Positions 10,003-17,609 are shown, counted from the first letter of the stretch. The stretch: DNA of 34,823 nt from an uncultured Sphingobacteriales bacterium (GCA_937871285.1 CALMQS010000104.1:1-34823), one strand, 5' to 3'. Made by a program: numbers and translations. Notes: generated by a model not told the origin, from the sequence alone.

Positions 10003-11811
10003 ATGAAACGCTTATTCCTCAGGTCAATATTGCTCGTTAGTTTTTTACCAGCTATATCTACAACGGCAAATGCGCAGGCATTGAAGCTGGCAAACCTCCA
10101 ATTAAACTACCCCAATCCTGGCATTCCTTATTATTATATTAAGGCAGATCTGAACCTGCCTTCTTCATCCATGATTGAAGTTGAAATGGCGGTTAACGGC
10201 AAAGTGCTGCGCTATACCGATCTTAGGCCCGAACATGATCCGGGCGACCTGCATCATCCGCATCTCACCAACCGCCCGCCTTCGGGCTCCGGACTTTCGC
10301 AGGATAATATATTATACCTGAACCCCGCTGTTATTGGCTGGGTAAAATGGAATCCCGGACAGCAATACGATGTTAAGATAACGGTTCGCATGAAAAAATC
10401 ATTGCAGCATGCCAAAAACGATGTATTGCTTACCGTTAGTAAAAAAATAACAGCTCCCACATCGGCGCCGGTATATGATACCGCATGGAAAAAATACAAA
10501 TCGGTAGTATTGAGTGAAACGGCGGGCATAGACAGGAAGGCGGAACCGGTTGAAGTGCTTCTCCCCTTCTATCCCGACGAAGTGCATGACCTGAAGCGGG
10601 AAATAAGGGTAGCAGCTTTTGATCCGCAAACGCATGCCGTTACGGAAGTGCCGTCGCAGGTATATGATATACAACAATACCTGGTTGAAGATGATTTAGC
10701 GCCGGATAAGGAGGGCAGGCCAACCCGCGATGTGCCGGTATGGATGCCTACCGTTACAGCACGTGTTGCCTTTTTAGCCGATGTGCCGGCAAGGAGCAGC
10801 CGGGTGTTTTTTGTGTTTTATGATAACAAAGACGCCATGGTGAAAACATATACTACCGATCTGCGGGTGCAGGGAGAAGCGCCCGGCCTGCAGATAGATA
10901 ATGATTATTTATCGGTTGCATTGCATCCCAAATCGGGCCATTTTGACCAGCTCACCTTAAAAAGCAAGCCGCAGTTTCCTTTTTATCACCGCAAGGAAAC
11001 CAACGGCGCCATTCACTGGAACCCCGAAATATATACGCCGCCTGTGCCATGGACGCATACTTCCGACTGGGATCCGCCCGAGCACGTGCAGGCATCAGCC
11101 GGGCCTGTTATTGCCTTCAGCGATGTATGGGGCAGCCTGCGCGAAATTCCGCAGGTAGACGCCTCCGTTAGGTACGAATTTTTTCCCGGCAAGCCTTATT
11201 TCATCAGCACTACCAATTTAAGGATCAACGAAACGGTGCAAAGTCTTGCCTTGCGCAATGCCGAGATTGTTTTTAAGCGTGAACTGATCACCCATGCCGC
11301 ATGGTACGATGTGATCCGTGATTCGGTTATTGAATATGATGTAACCAAAATGCCCGACCTCACCGATGTAAAAATGCAGGACGATGTGCCCTGGATCAGC
11401 TTTTACAATAAAGAAACCGGCGTGGGCTTTGCCGGTATACAGCTCAATTATTCCAATGCAGGATTAGAAAACAGGACAAGATTATTGAATCCGTTTTTCT
11501 ATATCACCGGCGGCCCGTGGATTTACTGGGCAAGGGCATTATCATTGAGCTTCCTGTCTTCCAACATGCAGCAAATGATACCGGTAATGAAAGGCAATTT
11601 TTTTACGGAAAAATGGGCATACCTGCTGTATGAAACCGAAAAGGGCACGCAACCTTATGCACCTGTACTGAGCTGGCAAAAACGGCTTACACATCCGTTG
11701 CGCATACAACTGGTTGAGGAAGTAGATGATCGTGTATCCAAAAGCGTTACTGAATTGTATATCGAAAAGGGTAAAACCGGCTGGGAAGGAAGAGAAACGG
11801 GGAGGCATTGA
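10003..11811 (+). CDS. Secreted protein of unknown function, beta-rich, paired with the upstream gene
   Basis: No family is recognised with certainty. The 602-aa protein has a signal peptide ending at TANAQ. The mature part is rich in beta strands and aromatic residues. It contains EHDPGDLHHPHLTNRPP near the start, a DIQQYLVEDDLAPDKEGRPTR segment, and a second half that looks like a mutarotase-type sandwich (LQIDNDYLSVALHPKSGHFDQLTLKS; TSDWDPPEHVQASAGPVIAF). The start is ATG 12 nt after the previous stop, which suggests co-expression. The two products are probably secreted partners acting on glycans or glycosides; this is inferred from fold-like features and location only. The tandem repeat block follows the gene. 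Confidence 0.7.
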   Translation: MKRLFLRSILLVSFLPAISTTANAQALKLANLQLNYPNPGIPYYYIKADLNLPSSSMIEVEMAVNGKVLRYTDLRPEHDPGDLHHPHLTNRPPSGSGLSQDNILYLNPAVIGWVKWNPGQQYDVKITVRMKKSLQHAKNDVLLTVSKKITAPTSAPVYDTAWKKYKSVVLSETAGIDRKAEPVEVLLPFYPDEVHDLKREIRVAAFDPQTHAVTEVPSQVYDIQQYLVEDDLAPDKEGRPTRDVPVWMPTVTARVAFLADVPARSSRVFFVFYDNKDAMVKTYTTDLRVQGEAPGLQIDNDYLSVALHPKSGHFDQLTLKSKPQFPFYHRKETNGAIHWNPEIYTPPVPWTHTSDWDPPEHVQASAGPVIAFSDVWGSLREIPQVDASVRYEFFPGKPYFISTTNLRINETVQSLALRNAEIVFKRELITHAAWYDVIRDSVIEYDVTKMPDLTDVKMQDDVPWISFYNKETGVGFAGIQLNYSNAGLENRTRLLNPFFYITGGPWIYWARALSLSFLSSNMQQMIPVMKGNFFTEKWAYLLYETEKGTQPYAPVLSWQKRLTHPLRIQLVEEVDDRVSKSVTELYIEKGKTGWEGRETGRH

Positions 11812-11858
11812 TCAATTTGAAAATCTGAAAATGTGGGAAATGTAATACAAAGCATCAA

Positions 11859-12510
11859 GAACCAAATCACAAAAGACAAATAAAATTCAAATATTAAATC
11901 CGAAGCCGGAAAACCGAAATCCGAAGGAAGGTGTGCATGCCCCCTGCATCCTGGAAGCTGGAACCCGAAAAAAGCACCAGGAACCAAATGACAAAAAACA
12001 AATAAATTTCAAATGGCAAAATTCAAATCCGAAGAAGGAAATCCGAAGTCCGAAGGAGGATGTGCATGCCCCCTGCATCCTGCATCCTGCAACCTGGAAC
12101 CTGTAACCCGAAAAAAGTACCAGGAACCAAATCACAAAAAACAAATAAATTTCAAATGGCAAAATTCAAATCCGAAGAAGGAAATCCGAAGTCCGAAGGA
12201 GGATGTGCATGCCCCCTGCATCCTGCATCCTGCAACCTGGAACCTGTAACCCGAAAAAAGTACCAGGAACCAAATCACAAAAAACAAATAAATTTCAAAT
12301 GGCAAAATTCAAATCCGAAGAAGGAAATCCGAAGTCCGAAGGAGGATGTGCATGCCCCCTGCATCCTGCAACCTGGAACCTGTAACCCGAAAAAAGCACC
12401 AGGAACCAAATGACAAGAACCAAATAAAATTCAAAATTCAAATCCGAAGAAGAAAATCCGAAGTCCGAAGAAGGATGCCCCTGAAACCTGTAACATGAAA
12501 CCTGTAACTT
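11859..12510 (+). repeat. Tandem array of ~143-bp non-coding repeats, five units
   Basis: Five head-to-tail units each start with GAACCAAAT, at 11859, 11981, 12124, 12267 and 12403. Lengths are 122, 143, 143, 136 and about 108 bp. Units 2, 3 and 4 are almost identical. Unit 4 is 7 bp shorter because it has one GCATCCT fewer, a nested 7-bp repeat. Outer units are diverged and truncated. Since 143 is not a multiple of 3, reading frames rotate between units, and the long open frames inside are therefore not genes. The block fills the 11812-12520 gap. The short leader at about 11815-11845 (AATTTGAAAATCTGAAAATG) is low-complexity sequence of its own. Confidence 0.92.
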
Positions 12511-12520
12511 CTCATACTTT

Positions 12521-13237
12521 ATGAAAACATATACACTGTTCCTGATTATTTTTTCCTGCTGTAATGTATTTGCACAGCAGCCCGGTCATGCCGCCGATCC
12601 ATTGCTGGTAAAACGTTGTAACGATTTTACAATAACCGGCAAAGGAGAAAATGCAGAATGGCAAAAAACCAATTGGGTAACCCTTCATCAAATAGATGAC
12701 GGCAAACAATACGAGTCGAAATATAAGGTACTTTACTCTTCAAAAGGGATATATGTATTGTTCAGCGGGGAAGACGAAAAGATTACCAGCACCTTTGAAA
12801 ATGATTTCGACAACCTGTTCAACGCCGATGTATTTGAAGTATTTTTTCATCCTGACCCCTCAACACCCTTATACTTTGAATACGAGATCAGCCCGTTGAA
12901 CAAAGAGCTGGTATTATTAATTCCCAACCTGAAAGGCGGGGCCTATGGCTGGACGCCCTGGCACTATTCCGGCGAAAGAAAAGTAAAGAAAAGCGTGCAT
13001 ATAGAAGGGGGAGCAATGGAGCCGGGTTCGGCAATCCGTTCCTGGAGCGCAGAATTGTTTTTCCCCTACTCCCTCCTCAGCCCATTAAGCAATATTCCGC
13101 CCAAAAGCGGCACGATATGGAACGCCAACTTTTGCAGGCTGGATTACGATAGTGGCAGGATGATCAAATGGTCGTGGTCGCCCGTGGAAAGGTCTTTTCA
13201 TGAATTTAAAAAATTTCGCTCCATGCGGTTTGAATAA
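12521..13237 (+). CDS. Secreted CBM9-like carbohydrate-binding family protein
   Basis: A 238-aa exported protein with a signal peptide ending at CNVFAQQ. The mature part is a single beta-sandwich like the carbohydrate-binding module family 9 group: DDGKQYESKYKVLYSSKGIYVLFSGEDEKI, then the NADVFEVFFHPDP segment and a C-terminal WNANFCRLDY...WSWSPVERSFHEFKKF. In this family stand-alone proteins bind sugars or glycan ends at the cell surface; binding residues cannot be assigned from sequence alone. It follows the repeat array and precedes the tRNA gene, and has no obvious operon partner. It may belong functionally with the two secreted proteins upstream. Confidence 0.82.
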   Translation: MKTYTLFLIIFSCCNVFAQQPGHAADPLLVKRCNDFTITGKGENAEWQKTNWVTLHQIDDGKQYESKYKVLYSSKGIYVLFSGEDEKITSTFENDFDNLFNADVFEVFFHPDPSTPLYFEYEISPLNKELVLLIPNLKGGAYGWTPWHYSGERKVKKSVHIEGGAMEPGSAIRSWSAELFFPYSLLSPLSNIPPKSGTIWNANFCRLDYDSGRMIKWSWSPVERSFHEFKKFRSMRFE

Positions 13238-13273
13238 TGCGTTCCGGCTGCGCTTCCATATTACAAAAAACAC

Positions 13274-13281
13274 TACATTTG
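13274..13281 (+). promoter_or_regulatory. -7 promoter element of tRNA-Leu
   Basis: TACATTTG matches the Bacteroidota -7 consensus TAnnTTTG exactly and lies 24 nt before the tRNA. Transcription would start near 13285, leaving a 5' leader of about 20 nt. A TTTG -33 element is not evident. Confidence 0.7.
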
Positions 13282-13305
13282 CAGCCGCTTTAAAAGCAAC
13301 ACCTA

Positions 13306-13389
13306 GCCCGGGTGGCGAAACTGGTAGACGCACTACCTTGAGGTGGTAGCGCTGGAAACGGCGTGCTGGTTCGAATCCAGTCTCGGGCA
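13306..13389 (+). tRNA. tRNA-Leu (anticodon GAG)
   Basis: An 84-nt class II tRNA. The acceptor stem GCCCGGG (13306-13312) pairs with CTCGGGC (13382-13388), with one G-U pair, and discriminator A is at 13389. The anticodon stem CTACC/GGTAG encloses the loop TTGAGGT, giving anticodon GAG at 13340-13342 (reads CUC and CUU). A long variable arm (GCTGGAAACGGC) and the T-loop GGTTCGAATCC are present. CCA is not encoded. A consensus -7 element lies upstream and an intrinsic terminator downstream, so it is a single-gene transcription unit. Confidence 0.96.
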
Positions 13390-13399
13390 CATCAAAAAG

Positions 13400-13427
13400 G
13401 TTGTAAGTGATTTACTTACAACTTTTT
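13400..13427 (+). terminator. Intrinsic terminator after tRNA-Leu
   Basis: The stem GTTGTAAGT (13400-13408) pairs with ACTTACAAC (13414-13422) around a GATTT loop. It is followed by TTTTTATATTTTT and preceded by AAAAAG, which extends the stem. It may act in both directions, because the A-run precedes the stem. Confidence 0.85.
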
Positions 13428-13535
13428 ATATTTTTAGGTCTATCGGTAATGAATTTATCAAACCATGAAAACATGGATGCCAGGAAAGTCATCTTGCACA
13501 AGCGGTTGGCATACTTTTTCTGTTTAGGTTTGCCG

Positions 13536-13970
13536 TCATGGCTGCTTGCTGAACATTAAATATGAAGTCAGCTTGCTTATTTTTCCGTTTGTAAAGTGAA
13601 ATACATCACAAAAAACCGCATCCAGTTTACTTCCGTCTTTCATTTTTGCTTTTACTGCTCCTTCGGCAACTACAATGTTTCCTTCCTCTACAAGCCGGGT
13701 CACTTTAATGTCAGGATGCCCATCGGCATTAGGGTTTTCAATTTCTTTGTCGAACGCAGCTTTGCCATTGTGAAGATAAAAACCGGGCATTTCCCAAACA
13801 ACCTCGTCGGTTAAGCACGATAATATTTTTTCATGGTCAGTTGCACGAAATCCATCCATATATTTTTCTACCATTTGCTTCTGTTCGCTCATATTGTTAT
13901 CTGTTGTTTTATTGTTATTGCAAGAAGTTAAAGCAAAGACAGTTAATGTAGCAAAAATTATTTGATTCAT
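13536..13970 (-). CDS. NTF2/SnoaL-like domain lipoprotein
   Basis: A 144-aa protein with a lipoprotein signal (FALTSC) and a single NTF2-like (SnoaL/DUF4440-type) fold. It begins with QMVEKYMDGFRATDHEKILSCLTDEVVWEMPG and ends with DVFHFTNGKISKLTSYL. Such small cone-shaped domains bind or convert hydrophobic ligands, and the specific ligand is unknown. ATG at 13970 is chosen over an in-frame TTG at 13979; GAGG sits just before the ATG. A methionine after the lipobox (MSEQKQ) could give a cytosolic form, but the lipobox argues against it. The SDR gene lies 290 nt upstream on the same strand. Confidence 0.75.
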   Translation of the reverse strand: MNQIIFATLTVFALTSCNNNKTTDNNMSEQKQMVEKYMDGFRATDHEKILSCLTDEVVWEMPGFYLHNGKAAFDKEIENPNADGHPDIKVTRLVEEGNIVVAEGAVKAKMKDGSKLDAVFCDVFHFTNGKISKLTSYLMFSKQP

Positions 13971-13979
13971 TGCCCTCAA

Positions 13980-14262
13980 CCGCCGGTTTAAAGTCTTTTT
14001 TTTACACCCCGGGGCTGCTTTTCAGGCGTATGTTGCATTATTGTTATCATGCCAATTACTTCAGAAGGCGAAAGACGGTGAGAATGACGATTATAACCAT
14101 GATAGTGGTATAAATAAGTTTTGTATACCTGGCGAGCCACTCGGGAAGAAAATATCAAAATTTGCCTGCTCTGAACCCGAATATCTGCGGGCAATGATGG
14201 TAAGTGGACAGGTGAATTTAAAGTACCATAATTTTGTAGCGCTCTTCATGGGTCTTTTGTTA
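13980..14262. other. Intergenic region with no clear gene
   Basis: It lies between the stop of the SDR gene and the lipoprotein gene. On the minus strand a short frame without a start codon reads PEWLARYTKLIYTTIMVIIVILTVFRLL in part, a transmembrane-like helix. It may be the tail of a lost membrane protein. Nothing else is supported. Confidence 0.3.
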
Positions 14263-15015
14263 TCATCTTGCTGTTAATCCTCCGTCTATTACCAGTTCAG
14301 CGCCGGTGGTGTAGGAGGCTTCATCGCTGGCGAGATACAGGGCTCCATAGGCGATTTCCATGGCAGTGCCGATGCGCCCAAGGGGGCACATATTTTTTAA
14401 GAGGTCTTCGGAACCCGGCGTAGAAATCAAAAATTCGGTCATCGGTGTAAGTACCCCTCCCGGATGAATAGAGTTAACACGGATATTGTCTTTAGCCAGT
14501 TCCACCGCCTGGTCTTTTGTGAGCAAACGCAACGCTCCTTTTGACGCCGTATATGCAGGCCCGTTACCGCCTACCAGTCCGGCAATAGAAGAGATGTGGA
14601 CCACAGAGCCGCCACCTGCCGATCGAAAATAGGGCACACACAACCGGCTGCCGGTAAAAGGTCCGGTAGCATTGATACCTATTATCCTTTCCCAATCCGC
14701 CGTTGTGGTTGTCTCGCTAGTAGCGCCCACCGGGTAAACACCGGCATTATTGATAAGTATATTGATTTTTCCAAACAGAGACACCGTTTTATTGATTACT
14801 TTTTGCCAGTCTTTTTCTGAACAGACGTCATGTGTTTCAAATTCAACCGGCAGACCTTCTTTACGGGCAGCAAGGACCCATTCTTTAAGTTTTTCTTCCT
14901 GGATATCCGTTGCCATCACTTTTGCGCCTTCCGTGGCAAACAACTTCGCGATCGCTGCTCCCATGCCTCCGGCAGCGCCTGTTACAATAGCCACTTTATT
15001 TTCCAACCTGTTCAT
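14263..15015 (-). CDS. SDR family NAD(P)-dependent oxidoreductase
   Basis: Classical short-chain dehydrogenase of 250 aa. The nucleotide motif TGAAGGMG starts at Thr12. Asp37 at the end of the second strand (MATDIQ) points to NAD(H) rather than NADP(H). NNAG is at 89-92, the catalytic serine lies in HISSIAG (142/143), and YTASK gives Tyr155 and Lys159. The C-terminal GAELVIDGG is standard. The substrate is unknown; the closest impression is of cyclopentanol or secondary-alcohol dehydrogenases. It lies 25 nt downstream of the CMD-like gene, so both probably share the promoter with the TGAC-N4-GTCA box near 15430. Confidence 0.9.
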   Translation of the reverse strand: MNRLENKVAIVTGAAGGMGAAIAKLFATEGAKVMATDIQEEKLKEWVLAARKEGLPVEFETHDVCSEKDWQKVINKTVSLFGKINILINNAGVYPVGATSETTTTADWERIIGINATGPFTGSRLCVPYFRSAGGGSVVHISSIAGLVGGNGPAYTASKGALRLLTKDQAVELAKDNIRVNSIHPGGVLTPMTEFLISTPGSEDLLKNMCPLGRIGTAMEIAYGALYLASDEASYTTGAELVIDGGLTAR

Positions 15016-15040
15016 ATTTTCTGTTTAAAGACGTGAATAT

Positions 15041-15358
15041 TTATTCAAATTGTGATACCGCATCCGGCAAACACGTTGCCACACCGGTAATGCCGGAAAC
15101 GGTTAAGGTCATCAGGATCGCATCAACCACCTCTTCTTTTTTAGCGCCGGCATTTTTAGCCATAGCAACATGAAAGTGAACAGCCGTACTTTCCCCGGCT
15201 GCCGCTTTTAGTGAAATATAAATTAACTGTTTTATTTTTTCGTTCAGTCCTTTCGAAGCCACAAGAGAGCTGATAAGCCCCTCGAAGGCATCCGCCACAG
15301 CGGGTGCTTCTCTTTTAAAAACTTCCATGGTGTTATGATCAGGAACGTTTGCAGCCAT
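15041..15358 (-). CDS. Carboxymuconolactone decarboxylase (AhpD-like fold) family protein
   Basis: A 105-aa all-helical protein of the CMD family: LNEKIKQLIYISLKAAAGESTAVHFHVAMAKNAGAKKEEVVDAILMTLTVSG is the diagnostic core. The AhpD peroxidase CxxC is absent; the equivalent stretch reads ESTAVHFH. The only cysteine in the called protein lies near the C-terminus (ATCLPD), so it is not an AhpD-type alkyl-hydroperoxidase. The function is unknown, perhaps a gamma-lactone-decarboxylase-like or redox-neutral role. ATG at 15358 is chosen because the predicted -7 element ends at 15375; an in-frame ATG at 15367 would leave almost no leader. First gene of a probable operon with the SDR gene. Confidence 0.83.
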   Translation of the reverse strand: MAANVPDHNTMEVFKREAPAVADAFEGLISSLVASKGLNEKIKQLIYISLKAAAGESTAVHFHVAMAKNAGAKKEEVVDAILMTLTVSGITGVATCLPDAVSQFE

Positions 15359-15374
15359 ATAAATCATTTGCCCA

Positions 15375-15382
15375 TAAAAATA
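15375..15382 (-). promoter_or_regulatory. -7 element of the CMD/SDR operon
   Basis: On the minus strand it reads TATTTTTA (TAnnTTTA), one base from the Bacteroidota -7 consensus. It begins 45 nt downstream of the TGAC-N4-GTCA palindrome. No good -33 element is seen (ATGT at the expected place), which suits an activator-dependent promoter. Confidence 0.5.
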
Positions 15383-15427
15383 GTCTGTTAGTAAGTGATA
15401 ACACATGATGTGTGGCATTAAGTATAA

Positions 15428-15439
15428 TGACTGTTGTCA
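15428..15439. promoter_or_regulatory. TGAC-N4-GTCA palindrome (box 1), candidate CRP-family operator
   Basis: TGACTGTTGTCA is a perfect 4+4+4 palindrome upstream of the CMD-like gene. It is identical to box 2 (17348) except for one spacer base, including the AA before it. Its centre lies about 62 nt before the start point predicted from the -7 element. The REC-CRP protein at 31950 is the candidate binder; this is inferred. Confidence 0.6.
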
Positions 15440-15723
15440 CCTGCATGCCGGCAGCTATTATTGCCCATAATGATGGCTTTACAGGAATAGGAAACAAAAT
15501 TGTTGCTCCCGGCGTAATCACAAATGACTATGCGCCCGGTTATGCTATCCGGAAAAAGGCTATCCGGGATGGATCAGGCCGGGACGCTGTTTTATTTGTA
15601 GCGGATATAGCACTGCCGGATAAGAAAAAAAAGCCCGCCTGTCCACTGTGCGCAGCTTTCAGGAGTTTAAGCTAGTTGCGCTTGCAGTTTCGGTATCAAG
15701 GTGTGGTGACCTATGGTTATGGA
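15440..15723. other. Intergenic stretch with a doubtful plus-strand frame
   Basis: A plus-strand frame from 15427 (ATG) or 15412 (GTG) runs to 15675 and has a protein-like, glycine-rich composition (GFTGIGNKIVAPGVITNDYAPG), but I recognise no family. Its ATG lies inside palindrome box 1 and it has no ribosome binding site. It could be a decayed gene or chance. No RNA gene or terminator was recognised here. Confidence 0.25.
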
Positions 15724-15918
15724 TTAAGGCCCTTCTGCGGGAGGAGGCGGTTCGTAAGGAGGCATCGCTTCCAATTCTTCTTCAGGCGATGGTATAATGT
15801 CGGGATCATCATCAGAAATAACAGGTTCCCCTGCTTCATCAACTATCACTCTCAACTCCTGGTTTATTTCCGCCGGTGGAATTTTTGACCGCCTATTGGC
15901 CTTATTTGTCTTTGCCAT
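15724..15918 (-). CDS. Small acidic, proline-rich hypothetical protein
   Basis: A 64-aa product with two parts: a basic N-terminus (MAKTNKANRRSKIP) and an acidic, proline-rich tail (SDDDPDIIPSPEEELEAMPPYEPPPP). It is probably disordered and cytosolic, with no signal peptide or cysteine. It lies 26 nt downstream of the erythromycin-esterase-family gene on the same strand, so it is likely co-transcribed. The clean ATG and strongly biased composition favour a real gene. The function is unknown. Confidence 0.6.
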   Translation of the reverse strand: MAKTNKANRRSKIPPAEINQELRVIVDEAGEPVISDDDPDIIPSPEEELEAMPPYEPPPPAEGP

Positions 15919-15944
15919 TTTATTATTTTAGTTTTAATTGATTT

Positions 15945-17285
15945 TTATACTCCAAAAGGGTAAGTCTCCGGCATCTGGTGCCCATCGGGTTCCATGTGAA
16001 GCGGATACAATGCATTGGTTTCGTTTATGTAAATGAAGGCATCATAGCGAAGTGGTAAAATAGTAGGAACATAGTTCCCGTATTGTTCATATTGCGGGTT
16101 ATATACTACCCCGATAGCCCGGTGGCCGATACGATTCTCCATCATCGTATCGTTAGCAGCAAAATCGTTCATCAGTAATAATTTGTTTTCCTTACCGGCT
16201 TCGTGCAACAGGTATTCCCAACTGCCTTTCCTTGCTTCAGGCATCATCATGCTTTGCATCGCAGCGCCCCAATTCCGCCCTGCAGTTACTGTACCTTTGT
16301 AGGAGCCAAAACCAACTAATACCACTCCTTTATCATGATGCTGCAAACGGGCCAGCTCTCCTATGTTGAACATGCCTTCGTCTGCCATGTCCGTAGCCCT
16401 GGCATCGCCTACATGGGTATTATGCGCCCACACGATCGCTTTTGCGTTTTCACCATGGAAGGTCAGCAGCCGCTCAAGGGTATCGCCCATATGCCGGTCA
16501 CGAATGTTCCAGCTATGCGGACCGCCCCTGACCATAGCGCGATAATATTTTTCTGCGTTCACTGCGATCAAAGCATTTTGTTCGGCGCTAAAAACATTTT
16601 CATGGTCGGTATTATACCGGGGTAGGTTATGTTGTATTTCTTTCAGCAATTGAACTACTTCCTGCTGACATGCTTCAGGAACGAACAGGGTGGATTGTGC
16701 GTAAGAACGCCCCTCATCCTTCCCGTAGGGTTCAAAGCAGCGGAACGCTTCCTCGGCTATTTTCAAAGCAGCGGGATCAGTCTTTTTCAGGTATTGCATG
16801 ATGCTATCCATGCTTTCCCAAAGACTATAAACATCCAGTCCGTAAAACCCGGCTTTCTTGTTTGCGGGCACTCGCTTGTTGTGTTGCTGCATCCAGTCGG
16901 ACAGCGCCAGTATCTCCCAATTGGCCCACATCCAGGTAGGCCAGCGGTCAAATGCATGCAATACGTGGAAAGCGCTTTTGTTATCTGCATCATAGCCCTT
17001 CACAAAGCGGTTGAGCCGGTAACAATCTGGCCAATCGCCTTCTACGGCAATAAAATTGAATCCTTTTTCTTCAACCAGTTTGCGGGTAATGTATGTTCTC
17101 CACCGATAATATTCGTGTGTGCCATGAGTTGCTTCCCCGAGCATCACTATCCGTGAATCACCGATGCAGTCAAAAAGTGGTTTCAGGTCTGCCTTGCTTT
17201 TTAACGGGTACGACCATTGTTTAATGGCACTAACGACCTCCCTTTCATTTACAGGTGGATGTTTTGTAAAATACCTGCTGCCCAT
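15945..17285 (-). CDS. Erythromycin esterase family protein
   Basis: A 446-aa cytosolic protein of the EreA/EreB-like hydrolase superfamily. The signature GEATHGTHEYYRWRTYITRKL contains His54 and Glu51, residues of the kind used for catalysis in this family, followed by FIAVEGDWPDCYRLN. A second histidine block is IVWAHNTHVGDARATDM. ATG at 17285 is chosen over a TTG two codons upstream. It is divergent from the phosphoribosyltransferase unit. In Mycobacterium tuberculosis Rv2030c, as I recall it, a phosphoribosyltransferase domain and this domain are fused in one dormancy-regulated protein. A role in stress metabolism is therefore more plausible than macrolide resistance. Confidence 0.88.
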   Translation of the reverse strand: MGSRYFTKHPPVNEREVVSAIKQWSYPLKSKADLKPLFDCIGDSRIVMLGEATHGTHEYYRWRTYITRKLVEEKGFNFIAVEGDWPDCYRLNRFVKGYDADNKSAFHVLHAFDRWPTWMWANWEILALSDWMQQHNKRVPANKKAGFYGLDVYSLWESMDSIMQYLKKTDPAALKIAEEAFRCFEPYGKDEGRSYAQSTLFVPEACQQEVVQLLKEIQHNLPRYNTDHENVFSAEQNALIAVNAEKYYRAMVRGGPHSWNIRDRHMGDTLERLLTFHGENAKAIVWAHNTHVGDARATDMADEGMFNIGELARLQHHDKGVVLVGFGSYKGTVTAGRNWGAAMQSMMMPEARKGSWEYLLHEAGKENKLLLMNDFAANDTMMENRIGHRAIGVVYNPQYEQYGNYVPTILPLRYDAFIYINETNALYPLHMEPDGHQMPETYPFGV

Positions 17286-17316
17286 GAACAAACTGATTTC
17301 TGATTAACGATTTTTC

Positions 17317-17324
17317 CAAAGGAA
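17317..17324 (-). promoter_or_regulatory. Possible -7 element for the erythromycin-esterase gene
   Basis: On the minus strand it reads TTCCTTTG, one mismatch to TAnnTTTG. It starts 23 nt from palindrome box 2, which would place that box near -40, a class II position, in this direction. The match is weak. Confidence 0.3.
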
Positions 17325-17347
17325 ATTCATTCAATGCCACAAAACAA

Positions 17348-17359
17348 TGACTATTGTCA
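17348..17359. promoter_or_regulatory. TGAC-N4-GTCA palindrome (box 2) in the divergent esterase/phosphoribosyltransferase region
   Basis: TGACTATTGTCA is a perfect palindrome, preceded by AACAA so that a second, overlapping palindrome ACAAT-GACT-ATTGT is also present. It lies 62 nt before the esterase ATG and 73 nt before the plus-strand ORF, so it can serve both directions. In the plus direction a TACATTTA -7 element follows after 46 nt. Confidence 0.6.
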
Positions 17360-17405
17360 GGGCTGCTTTTGATGGTCGTCATTTTTTAAAGCATATCGCC
17401 CCCGG

Positions 17406-17413
17406 TACATTTA
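17406..17413 (+). promoter_or_regulatory. -7 element of the phosphoribosyltransferase unit
   Basis: TACATTTA (TAnnTTTA), the same eight bases as the hsp20 -7 element at 24460. It lies 46 nt after palindrome box 2. A T-run at 17382-17387 occupies the -33 position. The predicted start point is near 17417. Confidence 0.55.
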
Positions 17414-17432
17414 CAACTGCAAAAAAAATAAT

Positions 17433-17609
17433 ATGGAAGAGAACTACTGCACTATTACCACCCTTCATCACCTCCTCAATTATGAAGTCAGCAAATTCAC
17501 CGCAGCTGAAATTCAGTTAACGCACAACCTGAAGGAATGGATCAACCAGGCCGGCTCGCTGCAATTAAAAACGGTCTTAAAACGTATTAAATGTTTAAAG
17601 ACAGAATAG
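17433..17609 (+). pseudogene. Truncated DUF892/YciE-like ferritin-fold gene, 58 codons
   Basis: An ORF of 58 codons that reads LHHLLNYEVSKFTAAEIQLTHNLKEW and then AGSLQLKTVLKR. This resembles the first helices of DUF892/YciE-type ferritin-like stress proteins, which are normally near 150 aa or more. After LKTVLKR the frame runs into the start of the phosphoribosyltransferase gene and stops at 17607, overlapping it by 19 nt. The most economical reading is an internal deletion that removed the rest of the gene and brought the next gene under this promoter. It could instead be translated as a short peptide coupled to the downstream start. The family assignment is from memory of the pattern. Confidence 0.5.

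Noticed and set aside
12013..12413. Long open frames inside the repeat array (MAKFKSEEG...)
   Set aside because: They exist only because the repeat lacks stops. The unit length rotates the frame, the same peptide appears in different frames of successive units, and no start signals or family matches are seen.
13306..13389. tRNA-Leu as an integration site for the stress island
   Set aside because: I found no integrase gene and no repeat of the tRNA 3' end on the other side of the island within the window. The right edge is outside the window, so this cannot be decided here.
13988..14194. Minus-strand frame resembling the RLSPSEV segment of some IS982-type transposases
   Set aside because: The resemblance covers about ten residues and nothing else of a transposase is present. 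A second frame in the same place encodes a hydrophobic helix equally well, so neither can be called.
15412..15675. Plus-strand frame of 87 codons with glycine-rich translation
   Set aside because: No recognised family or ribosome binding site, and its ATG lies inside the palindromic operator of the opposite operon. It is noted as a doubtful remnant only.
15945..17285. Macrolide resistance gene
   Set aside because: The protein belongs to the broad erythromycin-esterase superfamily, but its neighbours and promoter match a stress island. Most such relatives are not known to confer resistance.
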